A DNA stretch of 64,000 nucleotides from Streptomyces griseoloalbus (GCA_014650015.1 BMUD01000014.1:62001-126000); one strand, 5' to 3'; shown: positions 1 to 8,839, counted from the first letter of the stretch. Notes: a model not told the origin generated them from the sequence alone. Translations and numbers: made by a program.

Positions 1-1
1 T

Positions 2-1375
2 GCGGCACCCATGCCCCAGTTGGGCGCGGGGTACGGCGGGGGAGCCGGGCCCGCCTCGCACGGCGGCGACGCGTACGGTCCGGGCGCCGGGCCGCAGCCG
101 GACGCGGGCTACGGCGGCCACCCGGGCCCCAACGGCGCGCCCGGCCCGCACGGTTCCCCTGACGGCTACGGAGCCCCGCTGCCCCCGGCGAACGGCGGCG
201 GTGCCTACGGTGCACCCGCGCAGGGCGGATACGGCTCCCCGTCCGGTGGCGCACCCCTGCCGCCCGCCGCGTCCGACGGGCCGGAAGATGCCACCCAGTA
301 CCTGCCGCCGGTGGCCGCCGGCGGTCCCGACGAGGGGGCGACGCAGTACATACCCCCGGTGGGCCCGGGCGCGCTGCCGCCCGAGATGCCCGCCGCGCAC
401 GACTCCGAGACGACCCGGTTCCTGGGCCGCTCCCCGCAGGGCGCACCCGGTGCGGGCGCCGGCCCCCTGCCGTCCGCCGGCCACCCCGACGCCGAGGCCA
501 CCCAGTACATCGCTCCCGTCACCGACCAGCCCGCCGGGCAGCCCTACGGCACCCCGCCGCCCGGTGAGGGCAACCGGCAGCCGCCCGCCGAGTTCGACAA
601 CCTCTTCCGCAGTGACGACGGTCCGGCCGGATCCACCCAGCGGCTCCCGCGCGTGGGCTACGGGCAGCCCGCCCGGGGCGCCCACACCCCACCGGCCCCA
701 CCGGCCCCGGCCGTCGGCGGCAGGGGCGGTCGCGGCGGTGGCCGTTCCGGTTCGCGGGTGCCGCTCATCGCGGCGGTCGGCGTCGGCATCGCGATCCTCG
801 GCGTCGGCGCGGGCGCCCTGCTCGGCAGCGGGGACGACGACGGCGGCGACGACCAGACGGTGTCCGCCACCGCGTCCGCGGGCGAGGAGGCCTCCGCCTC
901 GCCGTCCGTCGACCCGGTCCGCCGGCAGGCCGTCGAGCTGGACAAGCTGCTGGCCGACAGCGGCGACAGCCGCACCGCTGTGATCAACGCGGTGGGCGAT
1001 GTGAAGGCCTGCCGCGACCTCGGCCAGGCGGCCGAGGACCTGCGGGACGCGGCCGAGCAGCGCAACCAGCTGGTGACCGACCTCTCCGGCCTGTCGGTGG
1101 ACAGGCTGCCCGACCACGAGGCGCTGACCACCGCGCTCACCAAGGCGTGGAAGGCGTCGGCCTCGGCCGACGACCACTACGCGGCCTGGGCCGACGAGGT
1201 CGCCGGTGCCAAGGGCAAGCACTGCAAGAAGGGCCAGGCCCGTACGACCGGCCAGACCCAGGCCGGCAACCGGGCCAGCGGCACCGCGACCGCCGAGAAG
1301 GCGAAGGCCGCCAAGCTGTGGAACGCGATCGCCCGGCAGTACGGCCTGACCGAACGCCAGCCTACCCAGCTGTGA
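2..1375 (+). CDS. Pro/Gly-rich single-pass membrane protein, 5' end outside window
   Basis: The frame is open to the left edge, so the true start is probably upstream; the first ATG inside is at 11. About 240 residues of Gly/Pro/Ala-rich, probably disordered cytoplasmic sequence carry several copies of a TQY[IL]xPV-like motif. One hydrophobic segment follows (about residues 250-272 counted from the ATG), then an Asp-rich linker and a predicted alpha-helical extracellular domain of about 150 residues. This is the layout of Streptomyces cell-envelope proteins with long disordered cytoplasmic tails. I recognise no enzymatic motif and assign no function. Codon bias supports coding throughout. Confidence 0.8.
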   Translation, partial: AAPMPQLGAGYGGGAGPASHGGDAYGPGAGPQPDAGYGGHPGPNGAPGPHGSPDGYGAPLPPANGGGAYGAPAQGGYGSPSGGAPLPPAASDGPEDATQYLPPVAAGGPDEGATQYIPPVGPGALPPEMPAAHDSETTRFLGRSPQGAPGAGAGPLPSAGHPDAEATQYIAPVTDQPAGQPYGTPPPGEGNRQPPAEFDNLFRSDDGPAGSTQRLPRVGYGQPARGAHTPPAPPAPAVGGRGGRGGGRSGSRVPLIAAVGVGIAILGVGAGALLGSGDDDGGDDQTVSATASAGEEASASPSVDPVRRQAVELDKLLADSGDSRTAVINAVGDVKACRDLGQAAEDLRDAAEQRNQLVTDLSGLSVDRLPDHEALTTALTKAWKASASADDHYAAWADEVAGAKGKHCKKGQARTTGQTQAGNRASGTATAEKAKAAKLWNAIARQYGLTERQPTQL

Positions 1376-1432
1376 CCTGACGGCGGAGAACGACCGATCC
1401 GCCCGGCGGCCGGCCGGGCGGATCAGGCCGGA

Positions 1433-2743
1433 TCAGGCCGGATCCGCGTCCCGCAGCGTCTTCGTCACATCGGTGAAGCCCTCGCGGGCCGCCACCAGCC
1501 GGCCGTCCTTGACCACCTGGAGGGTCACGTTCGCGTTGACCAGCCGGGGGAAACCGACGGCGGCGAGCTCGTCCTGGAACTTCCACCGCAGGGTGGGGGT
1601 GAGGCCGCCCGTGGTCACCTTCAGCCCGCCGTCCAGGGCATCGCTCACGGTGTCGGCGCTCACCTCGCCGTCGCCGATCGACTCGACGACCTGCTGGAAC
1701 ACGGTGTAGGCGATCCAGGTGGTCTGCACCCCGGCGTCGGCGGCGTCGATCCGGTTGTCGCCGAACGCCTCCTGCTTGATCACCTTCTTCATCGGGTTCC
1801 AGCGCGCGTCGCTCGCCGCGGGGTACCAGCCGGTGACGTACGACCCCTCGTACGGTCCCGACGCCCCGCCGGACGCGTCGATCGTCGTCTGGTCGACGCT
1901 GCCCAGCACGGTCGCGGTGCGCACCTCGGGGTAGTCGGCGCGGGCCCGCCGGAAGGAGTCCATGAAGGTGTTCGTGCGGTCGCCGAGGGCGGGCACCACG
2001 CAGCCCTGCTCGGCCGGGTCGGTGGTGGTGCGCTGCAGTGCCCGCTGGGCCTGGCCGCCGTACGCGGTGGCGTCCTCGGCCGCCCGCTGGTCGCCGGAGA
2101 GCGCGTGCCCGCCCGCCTTCAGACCCGAGTCCAGCAGCGGAGGCAGTTGGTCGCCGGCGATGGTGTCGGGCCGGACCAGGGTGACCGGCCCGCAGGTGTC
2201 GGCGAGGGTGCGGCCGAGGCCGGCCAGCAGCGTCGGCTGCCCGCCGTTGACCGGGTAGGACAGGGGGCTGGTGAACTCGTCGGTGGTGATGCCGTAGCCG
2301 CCGATGTACGGGATGCCGGCACCCTCCAGGGTGGGCATGAAGGAGTCGGTGTGCTGGCTGTAGGAGCCGACGACCGCGACGGCGTGCTCCTGGACCGCGC
2401 GCCGGGCGCACCGCGCGGCGGTCACGTTGTCGTTCTTCTCGTTGCAGGTCAGCACGTTGATCCGGCGGCCGTTGATACCGCCCCGGGAGTTGATCCAACG
2501 GGCGTAGGCCTGGGCGAGGGCCGGCATTCCGGGCTTGTTGGTGGCTCTGGTGTCCTGGGGCGCCCAGGTCATCACGGTGATGGTGTCGTCGCCGGAGCCG
2601 CCCGAGACGCCGGGGACGACACCGCAGCCGGCGGCGAGCGACGCGCACGCCACCACCGCGCCCGCGGCCAGGGCGCCGGTTCTGACGGGCCGGGGGAGGA
2701 GGCGGGGGAGAAGAGTGCTGCGCGTGAGTCGCCTGCCGGTCAT
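1433..2743 (-). CDS. ABC transporter solute-binding lipoprotein (Leu/Ile/Val-binding fold)
   Basis: 436 aa. The N-terminus has basic residues, a hydrophobic stretch and a lipobox LAAGC at about residues 35-39, so it is probably a lipoprotein outside the membrane. The rest matches the type-1 periplasmic-binding fold of branched-chain amino-acid receptors: an early segment on 'NSRGGINGRRI', then alternating Rossmann-like strands (VAVVGSY, PYIGGYG, VTLVRPD). No permease or ATPase genes are adjacent, so it is an orphan receptor and its ligand is unknown. The ATG at 2743 has a GGAGG only one base upstream; a GTG at 2755 is an alternative start. It faces away from the next gene. Confidence 0.75.
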   Translation of the reverse strand: MTGRRLTRSTLLPRLLPRPVRTGALAAGAVVACASLAAGCGVVPGVSGGSGDDTITVMTWAPQDTRATNKPGMPALAQAYARWINSRGGINGRRINVLTCNEKNDNVTAARCARRAVQEHAVAVVGSYSQHTDSFMPTLEGAGIPYIGGYGITTDEFTSPLSYPVNGGQPTLLAGLGRTLADTCGPVTLVRPDTIAGDQLPPLLDSGLKAGGHALSGDQRAAEDATAYGGQAQRALQRTTTDPAEQGCVVPALGDRTNTFMDSFRRARADYPEVRTATVLGSVDQTTIDASGGASGPYEGSYVTGWYPAASDARWNPMKKVIKQEAFGDNRIDAADAGVQTTWIAYTVFQQVVESIGDGEVSADTVSDALDGGLKVTTGGLTPTLRWKFQDELAAVGFPRLVNANVTLQVVKDGRLVAAREGFTDVTKTLRDADPA

Positions 2744-2861
2744 GCCTCCGCACACTTCCGCCACACGGCCAATCCCGGAGTGACCCTTGGTCAACGGCGG
2801 GTGACGTGGAGGTGAATTGCGGGGTCCGGTGTGTCGGGCGGGCCGGGAAAACGTACGATCG

Positions 2862-3362
2862 ATGACCGTGCAAGGTTCGGAGAACTCTTCCCGTCGCGGC
2901 CGTCGCTCCTCCACCATGGGCGGCATGCCACTCAACGACATGCCGTGGTGGCGCTGGCGCAGCAATGTGCGCTCCGCGCTGCACATGCTCTCCGACCCCG
3001 TGTTCCAGCGCGACGTCTGGCTGGCCGGGGTGCCCGGCTACGGTGACGTCACCGACGCCGTCTACCGGCTGGTCGAGGACACCTGGCTGGACAACTGGTC
3101 CGCCGAGAAGTACGTCGGCACGATCTTCCGCGACTCCCAGGAGGCGGCGCTCGTCGACTCCGCGGTGCTGCGCGTGCTGCGGATCATGCACCAGGTCGGC
3201 CCGGACGCGCCGGTGACCGCCTACCTGGAGCACGAAGGGTGGCCGGAGGCGGTACGGGCGGCGCGGGACGCGCATGTGCGGATGGCGGCGAGCGACGGCG
3301 AGGACCCCGACGTCCCGCCGAGCACGCTCGAGGTGCTGCGGATCCTGACGCGCTCCGCCTAG
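2862..3362 (+). CDS. conserved Streptomyces protein, SCO4402-like family
   Basis: 166 aa, soluble and mostly alpha-helical, Trp-rich near the N-terminus (DMPWWRWRSN). I recognise it as a conserved actinobacterial protein usually found beside purU; from memory the family is named after SCO4402. No catalytic motif is visible and the function is unknown. The start at 2862 was chosen because it begins the conserved reading frame; ATGs at 2916 and 2925 (just before the conserved MPLNDMPWW) are alternatives. A hairpin follows the stop codon and separates it from purU. Confidence 0.7.
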   Translation: MTVQGSENSSRRGRRSSTMGGMPLNDMPWWRWRSNVRSALHMLSDPVFQRDVWLAGVPGYGDVTDAVYRLVEDTWLDNWSAEKYVGTIFRDSQEAALVDSAVLRVLRIMHQVGPDAPVTAYLEHEGWPEAVRAARDAHVRMAASDGEDPDVPPSTLEVLRILTRSA

Positions 3363-3365
3363 GGT

Positions 3366-3419
3366 CTGTCCGACCCTTCCCGCCCGCCCCTTCGGGCGAC
3401 GACGGCAAGGGACGGACAG
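3366..3419 (+). terminator. composite hairpin between the SCO4402-like gene and purU
   Basis: Arms 3366-3378 and 3407-3419 pair at 12 of 13 positions, with a second GC-rich hairpin (CGCCCG/CGGGCG) in the loop. It begins four bases after the upstream stop codon. There is no U-run, as is common in high-GC actinobacteria. It is probably a terminator, or possibly part of the purU leader. Confidence 0.6.
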
Positions 3420-3474
3420 AACCTGACGGAACGGACGGCCGGTCCGTGACCCCGTGTGTGGGACCCTGTTCTGC

Positions 3475-4356
3475 ATGAGCGAGCAGTCCACCCGAGCCGC
3501 GGCCCCCGCCGATCAGTACGTCCTCACCCTGTTCTGTCCCGACAAGCAGGGCATCGTGCACGCCGTGTCGAGCTATCTGTTCATGACCGGATGCAACATC
3601 GAGGACAGTCAGCAGTTCGGCGACCACGACACGGGACTGTTCTTCATGCGGGTCCACTTCTCGGCGGACGCCCCGGTGACCGTGGAGAAACTGCGGGCGA
3701 GCTTCGCGGCGATCGGTGACTCCTTCCAGATGGACTGGCAGATCAACCGGGCCGACGAGAAGATGCGCATCCTGCTCATGGTCAGCAGGTTCGGGCACTG
3801 CCTGAACGACCTGCTGTTCCGCGCACGGACCGGCGCGCTGCCCGTGGAGATCGCCGGCGTGGTGTCCAATCACACCGACTTCGCCGAGCTGGTGTCTTCG
3901 TACAACATCCCCTTCCATCACATCCCGGTGACCAGGGACAACAAGCCGGAGGCCGAGGCGAAGCTGCTGGAGCTCGTGCGCGAGGAGGACGTCGAGCTCG
4001 TCGTCCTCGCCCGCTACATGCAGGTCCTCTCCGACGACCTGTGCAAGCAGCTCTCCGGGCGGATCATCAACATCCACCACTCCTTCCTGCCGAGCTTCAA
4101 GGGCGCGAAGCCGTACCACCAGGCGCACGCGCGGGGCGTGAAGCTCATCGGTGCCACCGCGCACTACGTGACGGCCGACCTCGACGAGGGCCCGATCATC
4201 GAGCAGGAGGTCGAGCGGGTGGGACACGACGTCACGCCGGATCAGCTCGTCGCCATCGGACGGGATGTCGAGTGCCAGGCGCTGGCGCGGGCGGTGAAGT
4301 GGCACGCGGAGCGGAGGATCCTGCTGAACGGCCGCCGCACGGTGGTGTTCGCCTGA
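3475..4356 (+). CDS. purU: formyltetrahydrofolate deformylase
   Basis: 293 aa, the usual length. It hydrolyses 10-formyl-tetrahydrofolate to formate and tetrahydrofolate, balancing one-carbon pools and supplying formate for purine synthesis. An N-terminal ACT domain (about residues 14-90, opening YVLTLFCPDKQGIVHAV) is followed by a formyltransferase fold (about 95-285). The catalytic triad of this fold is visible as Asn199 and His201 in NIHHSFLPSFKG and Asp237 in DLDEGPII. The ATG at 3475 matches the family N-terminus. It is a cytoplasmic single-gene unit. Confidence 0.95.
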   Translation: MSEQSTRAAAPADQYVLTLFCPDKQGIVHAVSSYLFMTGCNIEDSQQFGDHDTGLFFMRVHFSADAPVTVEKLRASFAAIGDSFQMDWQINRADEKMRILLMVSRFGHCLNDLLFRARTGALPVEIAGVVSNHTDFAELVSSYNIPFHHIPVTRDNKPEAEAKLLELVREEDVELVVLARYMQVLSDDLCKQLSGRIINIHHSFLPSFKGAKPYHQAHARGVKLIGATAHYVTADLDEGPIIEQEVERVGHDVTPDQLVAIGRDVECQALARAVKWHAERRILLNGRRTVVFA

Positions 4357-4527
4357 GCACTCGGGGGGCTTCTGCTTCGTCGGCGGCCGCGGGTGGTCGG
4401 TGGCCGGTCGCGCCCTTCGCCGCGCCCCTTCCCGGCCGGCGCGGCGGACCCGCCTCGAGGGGCGCGGGGAACCGCGCCGGTCACCGGGAGCCACCCGCGG
4501 CCGCCCGCGCTGTCGCCACCCGCCCCC

Positions 4528-5874
4528 CTACATCCGGCTCATGCTCGCCGCCGCGAACAGCACGTCCTTGATCGCCTCACGGTCGCCGACCTGACCGACG
4601 GCCGCCTCCAGCGGCGGCACATGGCCCGCGGCCAGTCGGCAGAACTCCGCGCCGTCCAGCGCGACATGGGCCACCTCGTGCTCCGCGGACCCCTTCGCGG
4701 CGGGGGAGTCCAGCGGGATCAGCCACTCCCCTCCGCCGGATCCCTCGATCTCCAGCCGCAGGCTGCGCCCCGGTTCGCCGGCGGCGACCAGATGCCGCTC
4801 CACGGGGGAGGCCAGTCCGTTGAGGCGGCGGTGCTCCAGCACGGCCGGGAGCATCCGCGCGGCCAGGTCGACGATGCGGTGCAGATGCCGCCCGGTGGGT
4901 GGTTCGTAGGGGTAGTCCACCGCCTCGGCGATGTCCTCCGCGTGCACCCAGCACTCGAAGGCACGGTCCAGCATCGCGTCGTGCAGCGGCAGGTCGTAGT
5001 CGCCGTACGACACCGCCATCCGCCCGGTGCCGCCGCCCGTGAAGGACACCGTGCGTACGAGGTTGTGGCTCTGCTCCCGCCAGGGCGTCCGCACGGAGCG
5101 GGTGGGCGGGGAGGGGGCGGCCCGCCAGTACGCCTCGGTGCGGTCCCACGGGGTGGGCCGGGCGGCGGTGACGTCGCCGAGCGGGTCGTCGAGGCCGAGG
5201 GCGACCGCGACCAGCCCGTCCACCGTCATCAGATGCGCGATGACCCCGGCGACGGTGGTCCGGCGGGTGGTCGCCTCGTCGGCCTCGTACCAGCGCAGCC
5301 GCACCGGCGCGTGCCACTCGGAGGCGCCGAAGTCCTGGAGCAGCGCGTCCAGACGCGCCGTCTCGGTGTCGTAGGCGGCGGCCCACTCCGGGACGGGGAT
5401 GCGCGGCGGGCGCCGCTCCAGGCACGACTCCAGGACGCGGGCGCGCAGACCGGGGTCCAGGTCGAGGGTCTCGGACCGCTGGAGGAGGCCGACCGCCTCG
5501 CGCAGCCGCAGCGCCTCGTCCGCGCAGGGCCCGCAGCCGCCGAGGTGCTCCTCGACGGCCTCCGCCTCCGCCGGCCCGCAGGCGGCCAGGGCCCAGGCGC
5601 CCAGCAGCGACTTCAGCACGTGGTGCTCCAGCACGAGAGGCATACCGTCCGGCCCGTCCGAGGGGTGCGATTCCGTGGCCGTGTGCTCGTGGTGCTCCCC
5701 GGCTTTCTCATGATCGTCGACGTACGGCTCGCATCGGTCGTCGTAGGGCTCGAATCGGTCGTCGTAGGGGTCGGCGGTGCCTTCGTAGGGTTCGGCGTGG
5801 TCGTCGTACGCATCGGCGGTGTCGTCGTGAGGCTCGGTGTCGGTCCCGTACGGCTCGCGGCGGTGCTCGCTCAT
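4528..5874 (-). CDS. zinc-finger anti-sigma protein fused to a maleylpyruvate-isomerase/DinB-like domain
   Basis: 448 aa. The first 75 residues are acidic repeats rich in EPYDD. A zinc anti-sigma-like segment follows with an HxxxCxxC signature (EEHLGGCGPC, about residues 115-124). The remaining 300 residues match the mycothiol-dependent maleylpyruvate isomerase N- and C-terminal domains, with the metal-site type sequence GVIAHLMTVDG and FECWVHAEDIAEA. The start codon overlaps the stop of the upstream sigma-factor gene by four bases (ATGA), indicating translational coupling and a sigma/anti-sigma pair. Whether the DinB-like domain is enzymatic or senses a ligand or thiol state is inferred only. 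Confidence 0.85.
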   Translation of the reverse strand: MSEHRREPYGTDTEPHDDTADAYDDHAEPYEGTADPYDDRFEPYDDRCEPYVDDHEKAGEHHEHTATESHPSDGPDGMPLVLEHHVLKSLLGAWALAACGPAEAEAVEEHLGGCGPCADEALRLREAVGLLQRSETLDLDPGLRARVLESCLERRPPRIPVPEWAAAYDTETARLDALLQDFGASEWHAPVRLRWYEADEATTRRTTVAGVIAHLMTVDGLVAVALGLDDPLGDVTAARPTPWDRTEAYWRAAPSPPTRSVRTPWREQSHNLVRTVSFTGGGTGRMAVSYGDYDLPLHDAMLDRAFECWVHAEDIAEAVDYPYEPPTGRHLHRIVDLAARMLPAVLEHRRLNGLASPVERHLVAAGEPGRSLRLEIEGSGGGEWLIPLDSPAAKGSAEHEVAHVALDGAEFCRLAAGHVPPLEAAVGQVGDREAIKDVLFAAASMSRM

Positions 5875-6452
5875 GCGGCGCCTCCGATACGGGGCGGAGC
5901 ACCCGGGGCCTCGGTGTCGTGGGCGGTGGCCAGCAGTTGCAGGCCCAGGCGGAGCCGGCGGCGGGCCTCGTCGTCGGTGACGCCCAGGTCGACGGCGGTC
6001 TGGTGGTAGTCCCGGCGCTGGAAGTACGCCAGTTCCAGCGCGGCCCGCAGCGGCGCCGGCATGGACTGGACGATGTAGTCGGCGCGGGCGGCCACCGAGG
6101 CGTGGCGCACCGTGCGCTCGAGGTCCTCCGTGGTGCCGGGGCCGCCCCGGGCGAGCGCCGCCGTCCCGGTGGTGCGCAGCCGCTGCACGGCCAGCCGGCT
6201 GGTCAGCGTGGCGAGCCAGGTGCGCAGCGGCTCCCGCCGGGGGTCGTAGGCGTCCGGGTGTTCCCAGACGTGGGCGAAGACGTCGCGGGTGAGGGCGTCG
6301 GCCGCGTGTTCGTCGCCGACGACGCGGTGGGCGAGACCGTGCACGAGGGAGGCGAACCGGTCGTAGAGCTCGCCGAGGGCCGCCGCCTCCCCGCGCGCCA
6401 GCCGCTGCTGCATCTTGCGGTCCCAGCGGGGCGGTACGTCCCTGTGCGCCAT
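5871..6452 (-). CDS. ECF-type RNA polymerase sigma factor
   Basis: 193 aa. Region 2 is at about residues 15-85 (ALGELYDRFASLVHGLAHRV) and region 4 at about 125-180 with an HTH (RRDYHQTAVDLGVTDDEARRRLRLGL). The loop between sigma2 and sigma4 is short, as in ECF sigma factors. The ATG at 6452 has a strong GGGGTGAGGGG upstream. It is the first gene of a two-gene operon with the anti-sigma gene. From memory the S. coelicolor counterpart lies at the same place beside a STAS protein. Target promoters are unknown; autoregulation is likely for such pairs. Confidence 0.88.
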   Translation of the reverse strand: MAHRDVPPRWDRKMQQRLARGEAAALGELYDRFASLVHGLAHRVVGDEHAADALTRDVFAHVWEHPDAYDPRREPLRTWLATLTSRLAVQRLRTTGTAALARGGPGTTEDLERTVRHASVAARADYIVQSMPAPLRAALELAYFQRRDYHQTAVDLGVTDDEARRRLRLGLQLLATAHDTEAPGAPPRIGGAA

Positions 6453-6815
6453 GCGGCCCCTCACCCCCTGTTCCTCCACGTCCCGGGCCGGTCGTGCCCG
6501 GTTCCAGCGTGTGGCCGGCAGCCTTACGAATGTAGTCGGCACGTACAAGGACGCACGCCCCTTTGTAGCAAGGTGCGCCCCCGGCGGAGCCGCAGGTGAT
6601 ATGGGGCCGCCCGCGCGTGTCGGCCGTCGTTCGCACCGCCTCTACCCTTCCACTCGCCGATCGGAACCGATCGAATTGGATCGAAGGCGACTAGAACAAG
6701 CCCTTTACGTTTGGTTTCCGTTTCTGGGGCCGTGTTTCAGGGAACGGCCGGTGGGCAGCCGCGCTGCAAGGAAGCGTAGGTACTGCTTCCGTTTCGGCGA
6801 GCGAGGGGCGTGGTG
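6453..6815. promoter_or_regulatory. divergent promoter region with a 16-bp near-palindrome
   Basis: This 363-bp gap lies between the sigma factor (leftward) and the STAS gene (rightward) and holds no gene. At 6658-6673 there is CGATCGG-AA-CCGATCG, two perfect 7-bp arms around AA, followed by a further GGATCGAA. The GGAACC core resembles ECF -35 elements. It is a plausible operator or promoter element for either gene. Confidence 0.5.
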
Positions 6816-7190
6816 GTGACCTTCACAGTGACCGACCAGGAGCACGACGAATGGACCGTGCTCCGGGTGTCGGGCGAGCTCGACCTGGTGACGTCCCCGG
6901 TGCTGCGCCAGCGCGTGCACGACGTGGTGGCCGAGGGCGGCCACCGTCTCGTCCTCGATCTCTCCGAGGTGTGGTTCTGCGACTCCAGCGGGGTCGGCGT
7001 GCTCATCGCCTCCCGCCGGCTGCTGCGCTCCTGCCAGGGCAGCCTGCGGCTGATCCTCCCCGCCCGGGGAGCCGCCGACGGCAGCCACGTCAACAAGGTG
7101 CTCGGCGCCCTCGGCGTCCGCCGCCTCTTCGACATCCACCCGGACGTCCCGTCCGCGGTCGACGAGGACTCCCGCCCGCTGTCGGCCTGA
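6816..7190 (+). CDS. STAS-domain anti-anti-sigma factor
   Basis: 124 aa from the third of three consecutive GTG codons. GAGGGG at 6803-6808 is best spaced for the GTG at 6816; GTGs at 6810 and 6813 are alternatives. A single STAS domain contains the conserved phospho-acceptor motif FCDSSGVGVLI, whose serine would be phosphorylated by an RsbW-type kinase and, when unphosphorylated, would sequester it. The likely partner class, an RsbW-like ATPase, is 1.2 kb downstream at 8360. It diverges from the sigma/anti-sigma operon. The specific partner is not shown by sequence. Confidence 0.88.
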   Translation: MTFTVTDQEHDEWTVLRVSGELDLVTSPVLRQRVHDVVAEGGHRLVLDLSEVWFCDSSGVGVLIASRRLLRSCQGSLRLILPARGAADGSHVNKVLGALGVRRLFDIHPDVPSAVDEDSRPLSA

Positions 7191-7337
7191 GGGGTTACGT
7201 CCGCTCACACGTGTCACACGATTGTTCCGTTCTTCCCCCCGTCTTGGTGCAGGCGTCGATTTCGGGCTACCCGACGGCCCGCCACCCCGTACGCTCCCAG
7301 CGAGACGACCCACTGACCTAAGGCGGCCTGAAGAGAC

Positions 7338-7850
7338 ATGGTCACCAGCGAGTACGAGCGCAGGATCGCGGCCCGGTTCGCCACCTTCGACCAGGACGGC
7401 AACGGCTACATCGACCGCGAGGACTTCAGCGGAGCGGCCAAGGCGCTGCTCGCCGAGTTCGACACCGCGGCCCGCTCCGACCGGGGCCAGGCCCTGTACA
7501 TCGGGGCCGAGGCGTTCTGGCAGGGCATGGCGGGGATCGCGGACCGGGACGGCGACCAGCGCATCACCCGCGAGGAGTTCGTGAACGGCGCGGTCAAGCG
7601 CCTGCGGGACACCCCGGAGCGGTTCGCCGACATCGCCCGCCCCTTTCTGCACGCGGCGCTCGCCGTGGCCGGCACCGATGGTGACGGCACGGTGACCGTC
7701 GAGGCCGCCGCGCGGATCCTCGGGGCGCTCGGTGTCCCCGCGGACGCCGCCCGCGCGGCAGCCGCCTCGCTGGACACGGACGGCGACGGCAGGATCGGCG
7801 AGGAAGAGGTCGTGCGGGCCTTCGCCCGCTACTTCACCGTCCCCGAATAG
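7338..7850 (+). CDS. EF-hand calcium-binding protein (calerythrin-like)
   Basis: 170 aa, cytoplasmic, with four EF-hand loops. Residues 18-29 (DQDGNGYIDRED), 69-80 (DRDGDQRITREE) and 146-157 (DTDGDGRIGEEE) are canonical. The third, about 112-123, begins with Gly instead of Asp and is probably non-binding, so three Ca2+ sites are expected. Length and spacing fit calerythrin/sarcoplasmic calcium-binding proteins, which act as Ca2+ buffers or sensors in actinomycetes. AGGCGG and GAAGAG precede the ATG. It is transcribed alone. Confidence 0.92.
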   Translation: MVTSEYERRIAARFATFDQDGNGYIDREDFSGAAKALLAEFDTAARSDRGQALYIGAEAFWQGMAGIADRDGDQRITREEFVNGAVKRLRDTPERFADIARPFLHAALAVAGTDGDGTVTVEAAARILGALGVPADAARAAAASLDTDGDGRIGEEEVVRAFARYFTVPE

Positions 7851-8359
7851 CCGTCCTGAACGGCCATCGTCGAGGTGCGTCCCGGAACAGCCGTGCCGGC
7901 GTGCGGATGTCACGGATCGTGGCATTTACGTGATCACGGAGCGTTGATACCGGCTTGTGTCCTGTGCGTGAGTCGTCACGGCCTGGAGTCGGACGTCCGC
8001 TCCGGTACCTTGTGTGGGATGCGAGTCGTTGGGAGCACGCACCGCGGCGGAGTCGCCCCCGAGGCGACTCCGTCACGCTGGTGCCTGCGGCCACTCGCCG
8101 TGTGGCCAGGCGAAACGCCGCCGACTGTTCGACTTCCCGCGGCGGGCGTCGCACAGTATGCCGCACATGCACTCCTTCGCGCTGGAATATGCCCGAAGCG
8201 CTTGTTGGCGTGACTGTACGTCAACCATGCTGTTTCACAAGGGATTCACGTTCCGTGACTCCTGTCCCGGCCGTTGTTCTGGCCATGCAGCTAGTGGCTA
8301 CGATCGTGGCCCTCGTGAGGCGCGAGCCTAAGTGTCCGCCGGTTCGGATGGTGTGAGCG
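7851..8359. promoter_or_regulatory. 509-bp non-coding leader of the RsbW-like gene with words shared with the DUF397 promoter
   Basis: No ORF here has convincing codon bias. CTGGAATATGCC (8182-8193), TGTTGGCG (8203-8210) and TGACTGTACGT (8211-8221) lie 140-180 bp upstream of the ATP-binding gene. All three words recur, in another order, upstream of the DUF397 gene at 42.1 kb. This suggests a shared regulator of the XRE/WhiJ kind or a common promoter ancestry. Confidence 0.5.
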
Positions 8360-8839
8360 GTGCAGGTGCTTCAAGTGCAGCTGGAGATCCGGCCCGACCC
8401 CGCTGAGGTGGGACGGGCCCGGCGGTGGGCCCGCTCGCGTCTGGCCGTGTCCGGCATAGAGGCCGACGAACCACTCGCCGAGACGCTGATCCTGCTCGTC
8501 TCGGAGCTCGTCACCAACGCCGTGGTGCACACCGGCCGTCCTGCCGTGCTGAGGCTGTCCCTGCCGGGCACGGAGGCGGCCGGTGAGGTCACCGTCCGCC
8601 TGGAGGTGTCCGACCGCAGCGACCGGGCGCCGGTGCCGCGCTGCGTGGACGGAGAGGCGACCGGGGGGCGCGGGCTCGCCCTCGTGGACGGACTGGCCGA
8701 CCGCTGGGGCTGGAGCTCGGAGGGTGCCGGCAAGCGCATCTGGTGCGAACTGGACCGCTGCGCGCGGACATCCGGGGCCGCACAGGCCTGCGGCGGCGGC
8801 ACGGCGGCGTACGGCGGGCTGACCTACGAAGCGGTGTGA
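8360..8839 (+). CDS. RsbW-like ATP-binding protein (HATPase_c_2)
   Basis: 159 aa. It has a GHKL ATPase fold of the anti-sigma-factor/serine-kinase type. The N box is LVSELVTNAVVHTG (about residues 46-59), and the G1/G2 region is reduced to EVSDRS...GGRGLALVDGLADRWG (about 84-118), typical of the abundant Streptomyces proteins of this family. It would act as an anti-sigma factor or serine kinase on STAS proteins, such as that at 6816. The GTG start has only a weak ribosome-binding site. A C-terminal tail of about 25 residues is Gly/Ala-rich. The partner is inferred. Confidence 0.85.
   Translation: MQVLQVQLEIRPDPAEVGRARRWARSRLAVSGIEADEPLAETLILLVSELVTNAVVHTGRPAVLRLSLPGTEAAGEVTVRLEVSDRSDRAPVPRCVDGEATGGRGLALVDGLADRWGWSSEGAGKRIWCELDRCARTSGAAQACGGGTAAYGGLTYEAV

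Noticed and set aside
1362-3491. Long leftward open frame of about 700 codons covering the ABC receptor and its neighbours
   Set aside because: It overlaps genes with clear family signatures, has Arg/Pro-rich composition typical of wrong frames in high-GC DNA, and shows no domain.
7955-8356. Possible 130-codon gene upstream of the RsbW-like ATPase
   Set aside because: Weak third-position GC bias, no start signal, and the shared regulatory words at 8182-8221 indicate non-coding DNA.
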